Both the position numbers and the translations under genes were made by a program. Source: an uncultured Myxococcales bacterium (GTDB lineage: Bacteria; Myxococcota_A; Polyangia; Polyangiales; Polyangiaceae). Taken from it: 64,000 nt of DNA. The notes beneath the pieces are model-generated. The model made no database searches. It was not told where the DNA came from and was given only the letters and a program-made list of their open reading frames with translations. Below are positions 18,226-28,500 of this stretch, piece by piece (position 1 is the first letter of the stretch; every line of letters begins with the position of its first letter). The DNA lies in the NCBI GenBank assembly GCA_937902985.1, contig CALFNG010000255.1:38060-102059 (forward strand), in the 5' to 3' direction.

Positions 18226-19542
18226 ATGCCTGGAGAGCGGCTGCTGGTGGTCGACGACGATCCTGGCTCGTTGAGCTACATGTCCCTTGCGCTGGAGCAG
18301 GCGGGGTACTCCGTCCGCCGCGCCACCGACGGCTTGTCGGCGCTGGTCGCCATCGAAGGCGAACCACCGGCCCTGGTCGTCTCGGACCTCCAGATGCCCG
18401 GCATGAACGGTCTCGACCTGCTCGAAAGCATCAAGCAGCGTTGGCCGCAGGTGCTCGTCATCGTCACCACCGTGGAGGAGGAGGTCGCGACGATCGTGGA
18501 GGTCGTTCAACGCGGGGCCATGAACTACCTGGTGAAACCGGTCTCTCCCGCGGTGTTGCGCTCTGCGGCGGCGAAGGCCCTGGCGCATGGCGCGACGCGA
18601 ACCCCTGCGCCGCTCGATGCATGCGTGCCCGAGATGGTCGGCGTGAGCCCGGCCATCGTTCGCGTGAGGCAAGCAGTGGCCCTCGCCTCTCGGAGCGATG
18701 TCAACGTCATCGTCGTCGGTGAGACGGGGACGGGCAAGGAGCTCGCAGCCCGGGCACTTCATCGGCTCTCCAGTCTCGCCGGCGGGCCCTTCATCCCGCA
18801 CAACTGCGCGGTGACCCCTCCGGAGATGTTCGACAGCGAATTCTTCGGTCACAGGCGCGGGGCATTCACCGGCGCCGACAGGGACCGAGCCGGGATCCTG
18901 CGCGAAGCTCACGGGGGGGTGCTCTTCCTCGATGAGCTGGAATGCCTCGGGCTGGCCAACCAGGCCAAGCTGCTGCGCGTGCTCGATGACGGCGAGATCC
19001 GTCCTGTAGGCTCGGAGACGTCGCGGCCAGTGTCCGTGCGCTTCGTTGCGGCGACCAACCGGCCTCCCCAGGCCATGCTCGCCAGCCGCGAACTGCGGGA
19101 GGACCTCTACTACCGGCTTCGCGGCTTTCAGATCGAGGTTCCGCCGCTCCGCGACCGGAGCGAAGACATCGTTCCCTTGACGGATCACATTCTCGGAGGG
19201 TCGAGGGCCGGGCTGACGGCTCGCGCCCGGGAGGCACTCCAGATCTGTCACTGGCCTGGAAACATCCGCCAGCTGCGCAACGTGCTGCGAAGCGCGAATA
19301 CCGTCGCGGGGGGAGGCCCCATCGACATACGCCACCTGGACCTCTCGGACTGTGGCCAGCCGGAGACGCCTCGTCTCTCGAGTACGCTCCCGAGCGGTCC
19401 CCTGTCTCCGAGGACGCTGCATGGCGTGGAACGACAGGCCATCGAGCATGCGCTGCGAATGCACAACGGAAACCTGAGTCGGGCGGCCGAGGCGCTCGGT
19501 ATCCACCGGTCGACGCTGCGGCGAAAGCTTCGCGAGCCCTAA
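18226..19542 (+). CDS. NtrC-family sigma-54 response regulator
   Basis: The 438-residue product has a receiver domain (LLVVDDDPGS, phosphoacceptor Asp54 in VVSDLQMPGMNG, conserved Lys in LVKPVS). An AAA+ domain follows (GETGTGKE near 165, GAFTGA near 211, ATNRPPQ, REDLYYRLRG), then a Fis-type DNA-binding helix-turn-helix (NLSRAAEALGIHRSTLRRKL). It is co-transcribed with the histidine kinase. It is a strong candidate to bind the paired palindromes at 16632-16664 (autoregulation) and the two similar pairs further along. The stop overlaps by 4 bp with the stop of the convergent Cys-rich-domain gene. Confidence 0.93.
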   Translation: MPGERLLVVDDDPGSLSYMSLALEQAGYSVRRATDGLSALVAIEGEPPALVVSDLQMPGMNGLDLLESIKQRWPQVLVIVTTVEEEVATIVEVVQRGAMNYLVKPVSPAVLRSAAAKALAHGATRTPAPLDACVPEMVGVSPAIVRVRQAVALASRSDVNVIVVGETGTGKELAARALHRLSSLAGGPFIPHNCAVTPPEMFDSEFFGHRRGAFTGADRDRAGILREAHGGVLFLDELECLGLANQAKLLRVLDDGEIRPVGSETSRPVSVRFVAATNRPPQAMLASRELREDLYYRLRGFQIEVPPLRDRSEDIVPLTDHILGGSRAGLTARAREALQICHWPGNIRQLRNVLRSANTVAGGGPIDIRHLDLSDCGQPETPRLSSTLPSGPLSPRTLHGVERQAIEHALRMHNGNLSRAAEALGIHRSTLRRKLREP

Positions 19543-20165
19543 GGAGACCGCTGCGCGAAGCAACCGCAGCTATAGGCCGCGACACACTGGACGAGCGCGT
19601 TCGCCTGGCCTGCGCCGAACAGTTGATCGGTGAAATCTCCTTGAATCTTCATCGCGCTCGCGGACTTGAAATCGCAGCCGTAGTCCGCGTAAACGGGTCC
19701 GGCCGGAGCGGCCGCTCCCGACAGACAAGCCGCAGGGTCCGTGGAGCCGCAGAGGCACGGTGTCAGTTGCATCGTGGCTGCGCACCTGGAGCGGAAGATG
19801 TCGTCGAGCGTCTTCAGGCAAATCGCGGTCTCCGTCGCGGCCGTTCCGCACGTCGTTCCGCTTCCCCTCGTGCTTTCGCACGTACCGCCCAGCTGCGCGG
19901 GGTCAAAACAGCCGTTGCGCTGAGCGCAGGGAAGGCAGTCCGAGCCCTGCTCGCGAAGGATGTCTTCGGTGCTCCGGCCACCCGGGGCCGTCGCCGCTCC
20001 AGCGGTCGCCGACCGCGTGCGGACGAAGGCAACCGAAACGATGCCGACGACGAGCAGCAGGGTCGGGATAGCCCAGGGCCAGACCCCTCGCATGGATCGA
20101 TGATGGCCCCCCGCCGAAGGCGGCGATTGGCGCGCGGGGTCGAGCGGATCCTTCGTCTCGGGCAT
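19539..20165 (-). CDS. TM-anchored protein with repeated Cys-rich domain (copy A)
   Basis: The start at 20165 is preferred because GGAG lies 8 bp upstream; an ATG 18 bp earlier lies against the upstream terminator. The 208-residue product has a cytoplasmic N-terminus, one transmembrane helix (WAIPTLLLVVGIVSVAFV) and a short linker. A Cys-rich domain follows from about residue 75: CLPCAQRNGCFDPAQLGG, TPCLCGSTD and FGAGQANALVQC, ending CGCF. The same domain occurs in eight genes of this window. Function is unknown; the topology places the domain outside the cytoplasm. It lies downstream of copy B with a terminator between them. Confidence 0.85.
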   Translation of the reverse strand: MPETKDPLDPARQSPPSAGGHHRSMRGVWPWAIPTLLLVVGIVSVAFVRTRSATAGAATAPGGRSTEDILREQGSDCLPCAQRNGCFDPAQLGGTCESTRGSGTTCGTAATETAICLKTLDDIFRSRCAATMQLTPCLCGSTDPAACLSGAAAPAGPVYADYGCDFKSASAMKIQGDFTDQLFGAGQANALVQCVAAYSCGCFAQRSP

Positions 20166-20186
20166 CTTGAAAACTCCATTCATCGC

Positions 20187-20231
20187 AAAAAAACGCGAGC
20201 GCCAGCCGAGGGGCCGACGCTCGCGCTCTTA
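20187..20231 (-). terminator. Rho-independent terminator after copy B
   Basis: On the minus strand a CGCGAGCG/CGCTCGCG stem (arms 20218-20225 and 20194-20201) is followed by seven Ts (20193-20187), just past the stop of the 20252-21715 gene. Confidence 0.8.
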
Positions 20232-20251
20232 GAAAGCCGCCGCTGGCTCTC

Positions 20252-21715
20252 TCACAATCCGAAGCAGGTATTGCAGCCGAAGGCCGCCGCGCACTGAACG
20301 AGTGCGTTGGCCTGGCCGGCACCCTTCGTCTGATCCGTAAACACCGACTGAATGGTCGTGGAGCTCGTCGATCCGAAGTCGCACGAGTACGTGTCGTAGC
20401 CGGGACCGATGGGCGTCGTCGTTCCTGCGAGGCAGCCGGCCGCGTCGGCGGAGCCGCAGAGGCAGGGCGTCTCCTGCAACGTGGCGGCGCACTTCGAGGA
20501 GAAGATCGTCCCGAGGGTCTCCAAGCAGACCTGCGCTTCGGTCGGTGTGCTGGGGAAGATGGCGCTGCACGTCGTTCCATCCGGGAGCGCTCCAGCGAGC
20601 AGGCTCGCCGTACCAGGCGTACCCTCGCAGGTACCCCCGAGCTGCGCCGGGTCGAGGCAGCCGTTGGTCGTGGCGCACGCGAGGCAGTCAGGCGCCTGGG
20701 CCGTGAGGCATGCCTGCGTCGACCCGTTGGGGCCGCACGCCGGCGGCGGCGTACCGGTGTCCACGCCCGTGTCCGGTGCGCCGGTTTCGGCCACGCCCGT
20801 ATCCGGCGCGCCGGCTTCCGCCACGCCCGTGTCCGGTGCGCCGGTTTCGGCCACGCCCGTATCCGGTGCGCCGGCTTCCGCCACGCCCGTGTCCGGCGCG
20901 CTGGCCTCGGTCGCGCCCGTATCCTCGCTGGCATCGTCTCCAGTACCGGCGTCGGCAGTGCCGGCGTCGGCTCCAGAAACCGCATCGCAGATCACCGTGG
21001 TCGATCCCATGTCGCCGCAGTCGCTATCCGTGACGTTGACCGTGATGGTCGCCGTTCCAGCCGCCGTGCAGGTGAAGGTCGTGGTCGCGGCGGTGGGGCT
21101 CGCGATCGTGCCCGACGTGGCGGTCCACGAATACGAGATGGGCGCGGGACCCATGTCATCGTCGCTCGCGGACGCGACCAGGTTCACCGTGGTCCCCACG
21201 GGTACTTCCATGGGCGTCGCGCTCAGGTTGTCGAGCGTCGGACAGATGTTGAGAACGCCCGTCACCGACACGCTGCCGGTCTTCTTCGGTGCGACCCTGC
21301 ACTGCAGGTGTACGGTCACCGAGGTGGTCGCGCCGGACATCACGTCGAACTGAGCCGAGCCCGAGCACGTGGCCGCGTCTCCGGCGCTCGCGGTGATCGT
21401 CACCGTGTAGCCGGTGCCCGCGGGCAACCCGTCGACGACGGTCGAGATGACGTCGCCCACGGCGAACGTCCCGACCTTCATGAACCCGCCCGGACCCGTG
21501 ATCGTGTACGTCGCGGAATCGATCGTGATACCGCCCGTCGAAAGGAACAATCCGAGGCTGCCGGTGTTGTCACCAGGGCCAGGGTTGTGGGTCGAGCCGA
21601 CGACGTCGCCCGGATTGCCTCCGGGAGTGGTCGCGGGCTGCGACGAACAACCAACGACGTAGGTCGTTCCCAGCGCGATTCCGAGAGCAATCGCTCTTGT
21701 CGTAGATAGATTCAT
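20252..21715 (-). CDS. Lipoprotein: Ig-like modules, linker repeats, Cys-rich domain (copy B)
   Basis: The 487-residue product has a lipobox (YVVGC), then a beta module at about 50-145 (TGPGGFMKVG...LPAGTGYTVTITA). A PKD/Big-like Ig module follows at about 155-245 (NLSATPMEVPVGTTVNL). A linker of ten-residue GAPDTGVAE[A/T] units comes next, then the window's Cys-rich domain from about 335: CLACATTNGCLDPAQLGG, ETPCLCGSADAAGC and KGAGQANALVQC...CNTCF. The two N-terminal modules are shared with the RCC1 lipoprotein at 38679, and the first also with copy C. Its leader GGAGGTCATCG before the ATG matches that of copy C. It is probably a surface protein; function is unknown. Confidence 0.88.
   Translation of the reverse strand: MNLSTTRAIALGIALGTTYVVGCSSQPATTPGGNPGDVVGSTHNPGPGDNTGSLGLFLSTGGITIDSATYTITGPGGFMKVGTFAVGDVISTVVDGLPAGTGYTVTITASAGDAATCSGSAQFDVMSGATTSVTVHLQCRVAPKKTGSVSVTGVLNICPTLDNLSATPMEVPVGTTVNLVASASDDDMGPAPISYSWTATSGTIASPTAATTTFTCTAAGTATITVNVTDSDCGDMGSTTVICDAVSGADAGTADAGTGDDASEDTGATEASAPDTGVAEAGAPDTGVAETGAPDTGVAEAGAPDTGVAETGAPDTGVDTGTPPPACGPNGSTQACLTAQAPDCLACATTNGCLDPAQLGGTCEGTPGTASLLAGALPDGTTCSAIFPSTPTEAQVCLETLGTIFSSKCAATLQETPCLCGSADAAGCLAGTTTPIGPGYDTYSCDFGSTSSTTIQSVFTDQTKGAGQANALVQCAAAFGCNTCFGL
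20755..20912 (-). repeat. 30-bp coding repeats with 60-bp higher-order period
   Basis: These are tandem units encoding GAPDTGVAEA and GAPDTGVAET in alternation. Because the two versions alternate, the DNA has a 60-bp higher-order period on top of the 30-bp one. The tract links the Ig-like modules to the Cys-rich domain of copy B and probably varies in length. Confidence 0.85.
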
Positions 21716-22362
21716 TACGATGACCTCCGTTCACAATTAATTTTCAGAATTCGACTTCTGTATCCTGTGCTCCGCCGAGGCGGCCTCATCTCGCCGCGTT
21801 CTTCCCCACCCCCCCCCGGTGGCGTACGCACCTTCGTGCGTTGCTGACCGTCTGGATGGCGCGGCTCGAACACAAGTGGTCGGACGCGATGGTGGGCTCG
21901 CCCGCTGAGCGCGCTCGGACTCGAGGTTCCCAAGAACTGCCCGAGCGGGCAATGCGCGCACCCTTCGACGGGCACGGACGGAAGCCAGCTCCTCTCGGAT
22001 CGTGGATGAACATGGTCAATTTGCGGAGGGCGTCGGTCGTTCGGGAGTTCTCTTCTCGACTGGGCGTTTCTGCGAGCCTCGCGGCGGCGAGGGCCCTGGA
22101 GGGCTCGACGACGCGGGGGGATCCATACTGCGAGAACGAGCGGACTACGGAGAACTCTTCGAAACATTTGTGTCCGGATCGTAAGAGGGGGCTTCCTCTG
22201 CCTCAGCCGAGGCAACAAAGTCGACCTCAGGTCCCGGCCTACCGGGGGGATGGGGCTTCGCGCGGGCCCAGCGCAAGCCCGCTCGGCTCGAGGAGCGAGC
22301 GGCTCCGGGACCATCGACCCGCCCGGTTGGCAGGATGGTTTCGCCAAGGTCGCTCGCAAGAC
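21716..22362. other. Intergenic region upstream of copy B
   Basis: About 650 bp with no gene I can support. It must contain the copy B promoter. Nearest the gene is an AT-richer stretch (about 21733-21770) and the ribosome-binding site GGAGG. No paired palindrome of the type at 25378 was found here. Confidence 0.5.
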
Positions 22363-22404
22363 AAAAAAATCACTGGCGCCGACCCGTGAGGGCCGGCGCC
22401 AGTG
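22363..22404 (-). terminator. Rho-independent terminator after copy C
   Basis: On the minus strand an 11-bp stem (CACTGGCGCCG with its near-perfect complement; arms 22404-22394 and 22381-22371) is followed by seven Ts at 22369-22363. It sits 86 bp past the stop of the 22491-25208 gene. Confidence 0.85.
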
Positions 22405-22490
22405 TCCGTACATGTTAGCCGCCGTCCGAGGCCCGGTGGCTAGGCGCTACGAGAACCGGCCCCGGAGGGAAACGGCGCTCGAGTCTTCGG

Positions 22491-25208
22491 CTACTGACCG
22501 AAGCAGCTGTTGCAACCGAAGGCCGCGACGCACTGAACGAGCGCGTTGGCCTGACCAGCGCCGAAGGCCTGGTTCGTGAAGGCCGACGACTGGATCTGCG
22601 TGCTGCTCGTGGTGTTGAAGTCGCACGAGTAGATGTCGTACGCGGGACCGGTCGGCGTCGCCGAACCGGCAAGGCACGTGGCTGCGTCCGTCGACCCGCA
22701 GAGGCACGGGGTCTCCTGGAACGTGGCGGCGCACTGCGACGTGAAGATGGTGCTGAGGGTCTGGAGGCAGACCTGGGTTTCGGTCTCGCTCGACGACGCG
22801 AGGACCGTGCTGCACGACGTTCCGTCCGGGAGGGCCCCGGTGAACTTCGTGCTCGTTCCGGTGGTGTCCTCGCAAGAACCGCCGAGCTGGGCGGGGTCGA
22901 GGCAGCCATTGTCCGTAGCGCACGAGAGGCAGGTCGAGCCCTGGGCCGTGAGGCACGCCGCCGTGGTGCTGCCGATGCCGCACTGGTTGACCGTGACGCA
23001 CGTGTTGGTGGCGCTGCAGGTCTGGCCCGTCGCGCAGGTGTTCGGGCAGGCCACGGTGTTGCCGCAGCTGTCCAGCGTGGACCCGCAGGCCTTGCCGGCG
23101 CAGGGGTTCGCGGCCGGGATGCAACCGCACGTTCCGGGGGATCCGGCGGTGCCGCTGCAGGTAGCCGGAGCGGCGCAAGCCGGGCCGCACGTGATGGTGC
23201 CGCCGCAGCTGTCAGAGATCGAACCGCAGGTGTTCATCCCGCAGGCCGCCGCCATCGTCAGCGGCGTGCAGACGCACGTGCCTGGCGTCGTGGTCGTCGT
23301 GCAGGCGGTCGGCGCCGTGCAGGTGCCGCAGCTGATGGTGCCGCCGCAGGTGTCCGGCGCCGTACCGCAGTTGTTGTTTCCGCAGGCCGTGGCCTTCGAG
23401 ACCGGCGTGCAGCCGCACGTTCCAGCCGTTCCGCCCGCGCCGCTGCAGGTAGCCGGCGAGACGCAGCTTCCGCAGTTCACGGTGCTACCGCAACCGTCCG
23501 GCGCGTTGCCGCACAAGTTGGTTCCGGTTCCGCAAGCCGCCGCCACGGTCTTCGGGGTGCAAACGCAGGTCCCGGGAGCGCCGTTGCAAGACGTCTGCGG
23601 AGCCGTGCAGCTGCCGCAGGTGACCGTGCCGCCGCAGCCGTCCGCGGCCGCGCCGCAGGTGTTGGTGCCGCAAGCTTGCGCCACGGTCTTCGGGGTGCAA
23701 ACGCAGGTCCCCGGAGCGCCGTTGCAGGACGTCTGCGGAGCCGTGCAGCTGCCGCAGCTGAGGGTCCCGCCGCAGCCGTCGGAGACGCTGCCGCAGGTGT
23801 TGGTGCCGCACGCCTGCGCCACCGTCTTGGCGACGCAACCGCAGGTGTTCGGGTTAGCACCGGTATTGTTGCAGGTCTGCGGAGCCGTGCAGCCGGGGGT
23901 GCAGGTCAGCGTCGCGCAGCCGTTGCCCGGGTTGAACGTGCCGCAGGTGTCTCCCGGCGGGCAGATCGTCGGGCAGACGACGCCGCACGTTCCGTTGGTG
24001 CCGCAAACCTGGGGGGCCGTGCAGGTCCCGCAGGCCACGGTGCCGCCGCAGCCGTCAGCCGCGCTGCCGCAGTTGTTGGTTCCGCAGGCCGCGGCCGGGG
24101 TCTTCGGGGTGCAAACGCAGGTGCCCGGTGCGCCGCTGCAGGACGTCTGCGCAGCCGTGCAGGTGCCGCAGTTGACCGTGCCGCCGCAGCCGTCCGAGGC
24201 CGCGCCGCAGGTGTTGGAGCCGCAAGCTTGCGCGACCGTCTTCGGGGTGCAAACGCAGGTGCCCGGAGCGCCGTTGCAGGACGTCTGCGGAGCCGTGCAG
24301 CTGCCGCAGGTCAACGTGCCGCCGCAGCCGTCAGCGACGGTGCCGCAGGTGTTGCTACCGCAGGCCTGGGTCACGGTCTTGGGGACGCAGCACGTTCCCG
24401 CCGTGCCGGCGTCGAGGACGGTACACGAGGTACCGGCCGCGCAGGTGCCACAGTTCAGCGTGGCGCCGCAGCCATCGCTAGCCGTGCCGCAGGTGTTGCT
24501 GCCGCACGCCTGGGTCACGGTCTTCGGGGTGCAGCCGCACGTACCCGGCGTCCCGCCGTCCGTGCTGCAAGTCGCCGACGTCCCCTGGCAACTGCCGCAG
24601 GAGAGGGTGCCGCCGCAGCCATCGCTAGCCGTGCCGCAATTGTTGGTGCCGCAAGCTTGCGTCGGCGTCTTTCGGACGCACGCGTCGGGCTGTTGGCACG
24701 CGAGCTTGATCTCGGCGAACTCGAAGAACGTCCGCGCGTTGGAGCGCCAGTCGTGGTCGCCCCACTCGCGGCCGATATGGTTTCGGGTGCACGTGAGCTT
24801 CACGACGTCTTCGTCGCGCTCACGATTGCCCGGGCACGAGACCGTGACGTTCGTCTTGGTCCCCGTGCATGTCGTGTTGTGATCGGTCGAGGTTGCGTTG
24901 AGGGTGATCGTGTACGGGCTACCGACGGGAATGCCCGAGATCGTCGTTTCAACCTCCCGCTCCGCCTGCGTGTTGATCGTACCGGTCTTGCTGAACATGT
25001 TGGGGCCCGTGACCGAGTAGGTCACGGTGTTGACCTGGCTCGTTCGCCCGATCCTCAACCCCATCTCCACGGTGCCCGTGCTCCCCGTGCTCTCTTCGCT
25101 CGATTGGCCAGTCGACGGCTGTGTGAAGCCGGTCGAACAGCCCACGGCCCCCGCCGCGCTCGCGGCAAGCCCGAGGCATAGAAGTATCTTACCGATCGGT
25201 GATTTCAT
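22491..25208 (-). CDS. Lipoprotein with disulfide-rich stalk and Cys-rich domain (copy C)
   Basis: The 905-residue product has lipobox AVGC and one beta module at about 40-135, like copy B and the RCC1 lipoprotein. A stalk of eleven recognisable repeats plus one divergent unit follows (about 45 residues each: KTVAQACG.NTCG..SDGCGGT..CG.C, joined by TAPQTSCNGAPGTCVC). From about 775 it ends in the shared Cys-rich domain: CLSCATDNGCLDPAQLGG, ETPCLCGSTDAATC and FGAGQANALVQC...CNSCFG. With more than 100 cysteines it should need extensive oxidative folding. Ribosome-binding site GGAGG; divergent from the multihaem gene across a region with paired palindromes. Confidence 0.9.
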   Translation of the reverse strand: MKSPIGKILLCLGLAASAAGAVGCSTGFTQPSTGQSSEESTGSTGTVEMGLRIGRTSQVNTVTYSVTGPNMFSKTGTINTQAEREVETTISGIPVGSPYTITLNATSTDHNTTCTGTKTNVTVSCPGNRERDEDVVKLTCTRNHIGREWGDHDWRSNARTFFEFAEIKLACQQPDACVRKTPTQACGTNNCGTASDGCGGTLSCGSCQGTSATCSTDGGTPGTCGCTPKTVTQACGSNTCGTASDGCGATLNCGTCAAGTSCTVLDAGTAGTCCVPKTVTQACGSNTCGTVADGCGGTLTCGSCTAPQTSCNGAPGTCVCTPKTVAQACGSNTCGAASDGCGGTVNCGTCTAAQTSCSGAPGTCVCTPKTPAAACGTNNCGSAADGCGGTVACGTCTAPQVCGTNGTCGVVCPTICPPGDTCGTFNPGNGCATLTCTPGCTAPQTCNNTGANPNTCGCVAKTVAQACGTNTCGSVSDGCGGTLSCGSCTAPQTSCNGAPGTCVCTPKTVAQACGTNTCGAAADGCGGTVTCGSCTAPQTSCNGAPGTCVCTPKTVAAACGTGTNLCGNAPDGCGSTVNCGSCVSPATCSGAGGTAGTCGCTPVSKATACGNNNCGTAPDTCGGTISCGTCTAPTACTTTTTPGTCVCTPLTMAAACGMNTCGSISDSCGGTITCGPACAAPATCSGTAGSPGTCGCIPAANPCAGKACGSTLDSCGNTVACPNTCATGQTCSATNTCVTVNQCGIGSTTAACLTAQGSTCLSCATDNGCLDPAQLGGSCEDTTGTSTKFTGALPDGTSCSTVLASSSETETQVCLQTLSTIFTSQCAATFQETPCLCGSTDAATCLAGSATPTGPAYDIYSCDFNTTSSTQIQSSAFTNQAFGAGQANALVQCVAAFGCNSCFGQ

Positions 25209-25323
25209 CGCGATGACCTCCAGAGGTTCCAGTCACGCCGTCCCAAGACTGAGCGCCTGGGCTACGAGCGCAGCCCCGCCTAGTTCAAGAGGCGCGCCAT
25301 GGCTGGAGTCGCATCGGAATGTG

Positions 25324-25344
25324 GCGAAATCTCGGTGATTTCGC
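25324..25344. promoter_or_regulatory. Perfect 8-bp-arm inverted repeat
   Basis: The arms GCGAAATC (25324-25331) and GATTTCGC (25337-25344) are separated by 5 bp, 116 bp upstream of copy C and 187 bp upstream of the multihaem gene. It is a candidate operator for a dimeric regulator. Confidence 0.5.
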
Positions 25345-25377
25345 GGTCCCTCGCGAGCCACCGCCCATCGGCCGTCT

Positions 25378-25410
25378 TCCTGTTTCCGGAAATAACGACC
25401 GATTTCCGGA
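25378..25410. promoter_or_regulatory. Paired 13-bp palindromic sites, 20-bp spacing
   Basis: TCCTGTTTCCGGA (25378-25390) and ACCGATTTCCGGA (25398-25410) start 20 bp apart, as do the pairs at 16632 and 34507. The consensus over all six sites is about [T/A]CCGAWWWYCGGA. They lie between two divergent genes for surface proteins. Confidence 0.6.
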
Positions 25411-25530
25411 GGCGCGGGAACCGGTTCGACCCTGCCATTGAAAGCACGTCATGATCTTGTCGCAAACGGTCCGCGACTCTCGTGGTAGGCCGTGCGCCAC
25501 GAGTGACTTGGCCGAAGGGCGGGAAGCATC

Positions 25531-28500
25531 ATGAGACCTGGCCGAACTGCATTTCTCTGGGCGCCACTGGCCGTCCTGGCCGTTCTCGTAGCGAGCTGCG
25601 CCGCCGAGGACCGGCAGTCGTTCCCGGGCGCCAACCCCGGGTCCAGGGCGTCGAGCGAGACCGATGGCCAGGCTCCCGAGATGGTGCAGGGGCAGTGCCG
25701 TCAGGCGCTCGCGGAGCCGTTGCCGGCGAGTCTGGCCGCGATGGCCGGGGCGGCCAACCCCGCCGCGGAGTCGATCGTGACCGTGCAGTCGGTGGTCAAT
25801 CGAATCCAGAACGATTGCGCAGGGGGCGGGTGCCACAGCACGCCGCAGTACGCCTTCTTCGTGGCGAGTCCCGGCGATCTTCTCGCGGAGGGGGGCGAGG
25901 GTTTCAAGACGCAGGGTGAGTGGGCCCTCGCGCATATCGAGGGCGATCTGACGGTCGCCAGCACCGACCCGACCAAGCCCTGCGTCGCCGGCTCTCCGGG
26001 CTCGTGCGAGGCGATGCCCAAGATCGGTCCGGGCAGTCCCCTCGGCAAGGCGTGGTCCGAGCGATTGATGCGCGAACCCGACGACGAGATCGGTCAGCTC
26101 GATCAGCTGCTTCACGCGTGGGTCGCCGCCGGAAAGCCCGCCGACCAGTTCGCGCTGCCCATGGCGGACGCAGGCGCCGCGACCTCGGCAGACGGCGGCG
26201 TCCCGAGCGCGTATCCCCTGCCGCCCCACATCGGCGCCGGGATGACGAACCTCGGCAATTGCATCCCGGACCGGGCGCTCGTCGGAACCGAGATCGCCGC
26301 GATGGACGCGCTCGACGCGAAGTTCGCGGCCCTGAAGCGCGCCCCGGTGGGAACCACGGATGCGGCGGGTCGCGTGGATCAGGCGAGCGTCATCGGCCTC
26401 CCCAGCAGCCTCTCGGAGACCGACCTCACGACGTTCGACACGGCGGAGCTGGCGCGCCGGGGGGTCATCGCCTTCGTGCCGCAATACCCGCTCTGGAGCG
26501 ACGACGCCGGGAAGCTACGCTTCGTGCGCGTTCCACGCGGGCAATCGATCCACCTGAACAAGGCCACGCAAGAGTTCGACGTTCCACCGAATACGCGCTT
26601 TTACAAGACCTTTCTCAAGCTCGTCACCGATACCGACGGCAACCCCAGCTACCGCAAGATCGAAACGCGGCTCATCGTCTCGCAGCCAGACCCGGCCACG
26701 GCCACGGACCAGGTCAGCGCCCTCTACGGCACGTACAGGTGGGACGACGACGAGAAGAACGCCACCCTCATCACGACCGCGCTGAACGACGGGACGGGCT
26801 TCACCGACACCCTCTTTCCGTACGACGTCGACATCAACCTCGCCAAGGCGATTCGAGACAACCCGCCCACCGATCTGGCGCTCGATCGGGCCCTCTTGAA
26901 CGCCGGCGCCGTCAGGCACTACGCGATCCCCAGCAGCACGCGGTGCGTGCAGTGCCACATGGGCAGCCCCGGGCGGAGCTTCATTCTGGGCTTCCGTCCC
27001 GTGCAGATCAACCATCGTCCCGTGGGCCAGGGGGGCGTCATCGAGGTGTCCGGACCGGACGAGATGACGCAGCTTCAGCGCCTCATCGACCTCGGGGTCA
27101 TCAGCGGGGTCGATTCGCTGTCCGACATCTTGCCGCTCGAGGACTCCGAGGGGGACCGGAAGCCGCGAAACGACTACGAGCTCACCGCGCAGGGATACAT
27201 GCTGGGCAATTGCTCGCATTGCCACAATCCCGTCGGCTACCCGTCGTTCACGTTTCCTCAGCTCGTCTCGGCGCTCGACTTCGTACCGGGACCGACGGGA
27301 GGTATTTTTCAGTTCCCCCTCGAACGGACGAGCCCACGAATTTTCCGTGGCCCTGCGGGAGACGTACCGATTCCGTACATCACGCCTTCGCTTCTCGACA
27401 ACCCCTCGTACCCCTCGAACTTGGGGGCGCAGTGCGATCCGACGACGGGAGACACGGTGGGCCTGCTCACTAGCTACGGTGAGAGCACGTGGTTGCCGAA
27501 GTGGCCGATGGGATCGCAGGACACACTCGCCTTCGTCTACGCCCCCTGGCGCAGCCTCATCTACCGGAACGTCGACAATCCGTTCGCGTATACGGACGAC
27601 TACGCGATCTATCCGCACATGCCGATGAATACCCCGGGGTTCGACTGCCGCGCGAAGCAGATTCTCGGCGACTGGATGGTGAGCATCCCCGCCGTGCTGA
27701 AGCGACCCGACATCGACGAGTACGTGTTTCCATACCCTCTGGCCTCCACCGGAGCACAAACGACAGTACCCGTCAGCGACGTCTCCGTTCAACCTTACAT
27801 CGAGGTTCCGCCAGCTTCACCTGGCTACGATGCGGCGCAGGCCGCCGCGCGGAGTCGTCTCGAGATCTTTCATACGGGAATTCGGCCCGGCGATTCGATC
27901 ACGTACAAATCGCGCTATGCGACCTGCCCGGATACGACGGATATCGTTGACCCCGATGTGGATCTCACCTGCCATCCCATCCCAAGAGAGCAGGAAAGTC
28001 CGCTGATCAACGTCCCGACCCATCCCCACTGGGTACCCCTGGATCTGACCACGTCCAACGCCGATTGGTCGCCCAGGGATCAGAGCTGGCAAAAAGACAT
28101 CGTCGACCGGACGCCCGTGGCTGACACGGCCTCTTGCTCCAGCTCCAGTTCCATCGACCCGACGCAGCAACGGCAAACGGTCGTCAATTTCCTGCAGAAT
28201 GTCTGGCTCGACGACACGGTGAACGACCCCCACGACGACACGGTCAAGACGGTGAAGGACTTCTTGACCGAGACCATCCCGTTCGGCCTCTGGAAAGACA
28301 AGCCCGAGTGTGACTGGAAGAAGATCGGGCCAAACGTGACTACCGTGCAACAAGAGCTCGCGAAGATCCCGCATCCCGCGTGGCTCGACGGGCCGGCCGG
28401 GGGCGATGGTACGAGGCACGTGTACCGCGAGTCGATGGGCGCCGCGGTCTTCAATCAGATCTGCATCAACTGCCACGGGCCGAACGCGGACTCCCACGGC

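Larger units (their letters stand above)
25209..25530. other. Divergent promoter region, copy C / multihaem lipoprotein
   Basis: This 322-bp region without a gene holds the two palindromic elements listed separately (25324-25344 and 25378-25410). Transcription should leave in both directions. Confidence 0.6.

Noticed and set aside
22633..24882. Long plus-strand frame opposite copy C
   Set aside because: Its Val/Pro/Gln periodicity is the mirror of the Cys-rich repeats on the other strand; no ribosome-binding site or domain.
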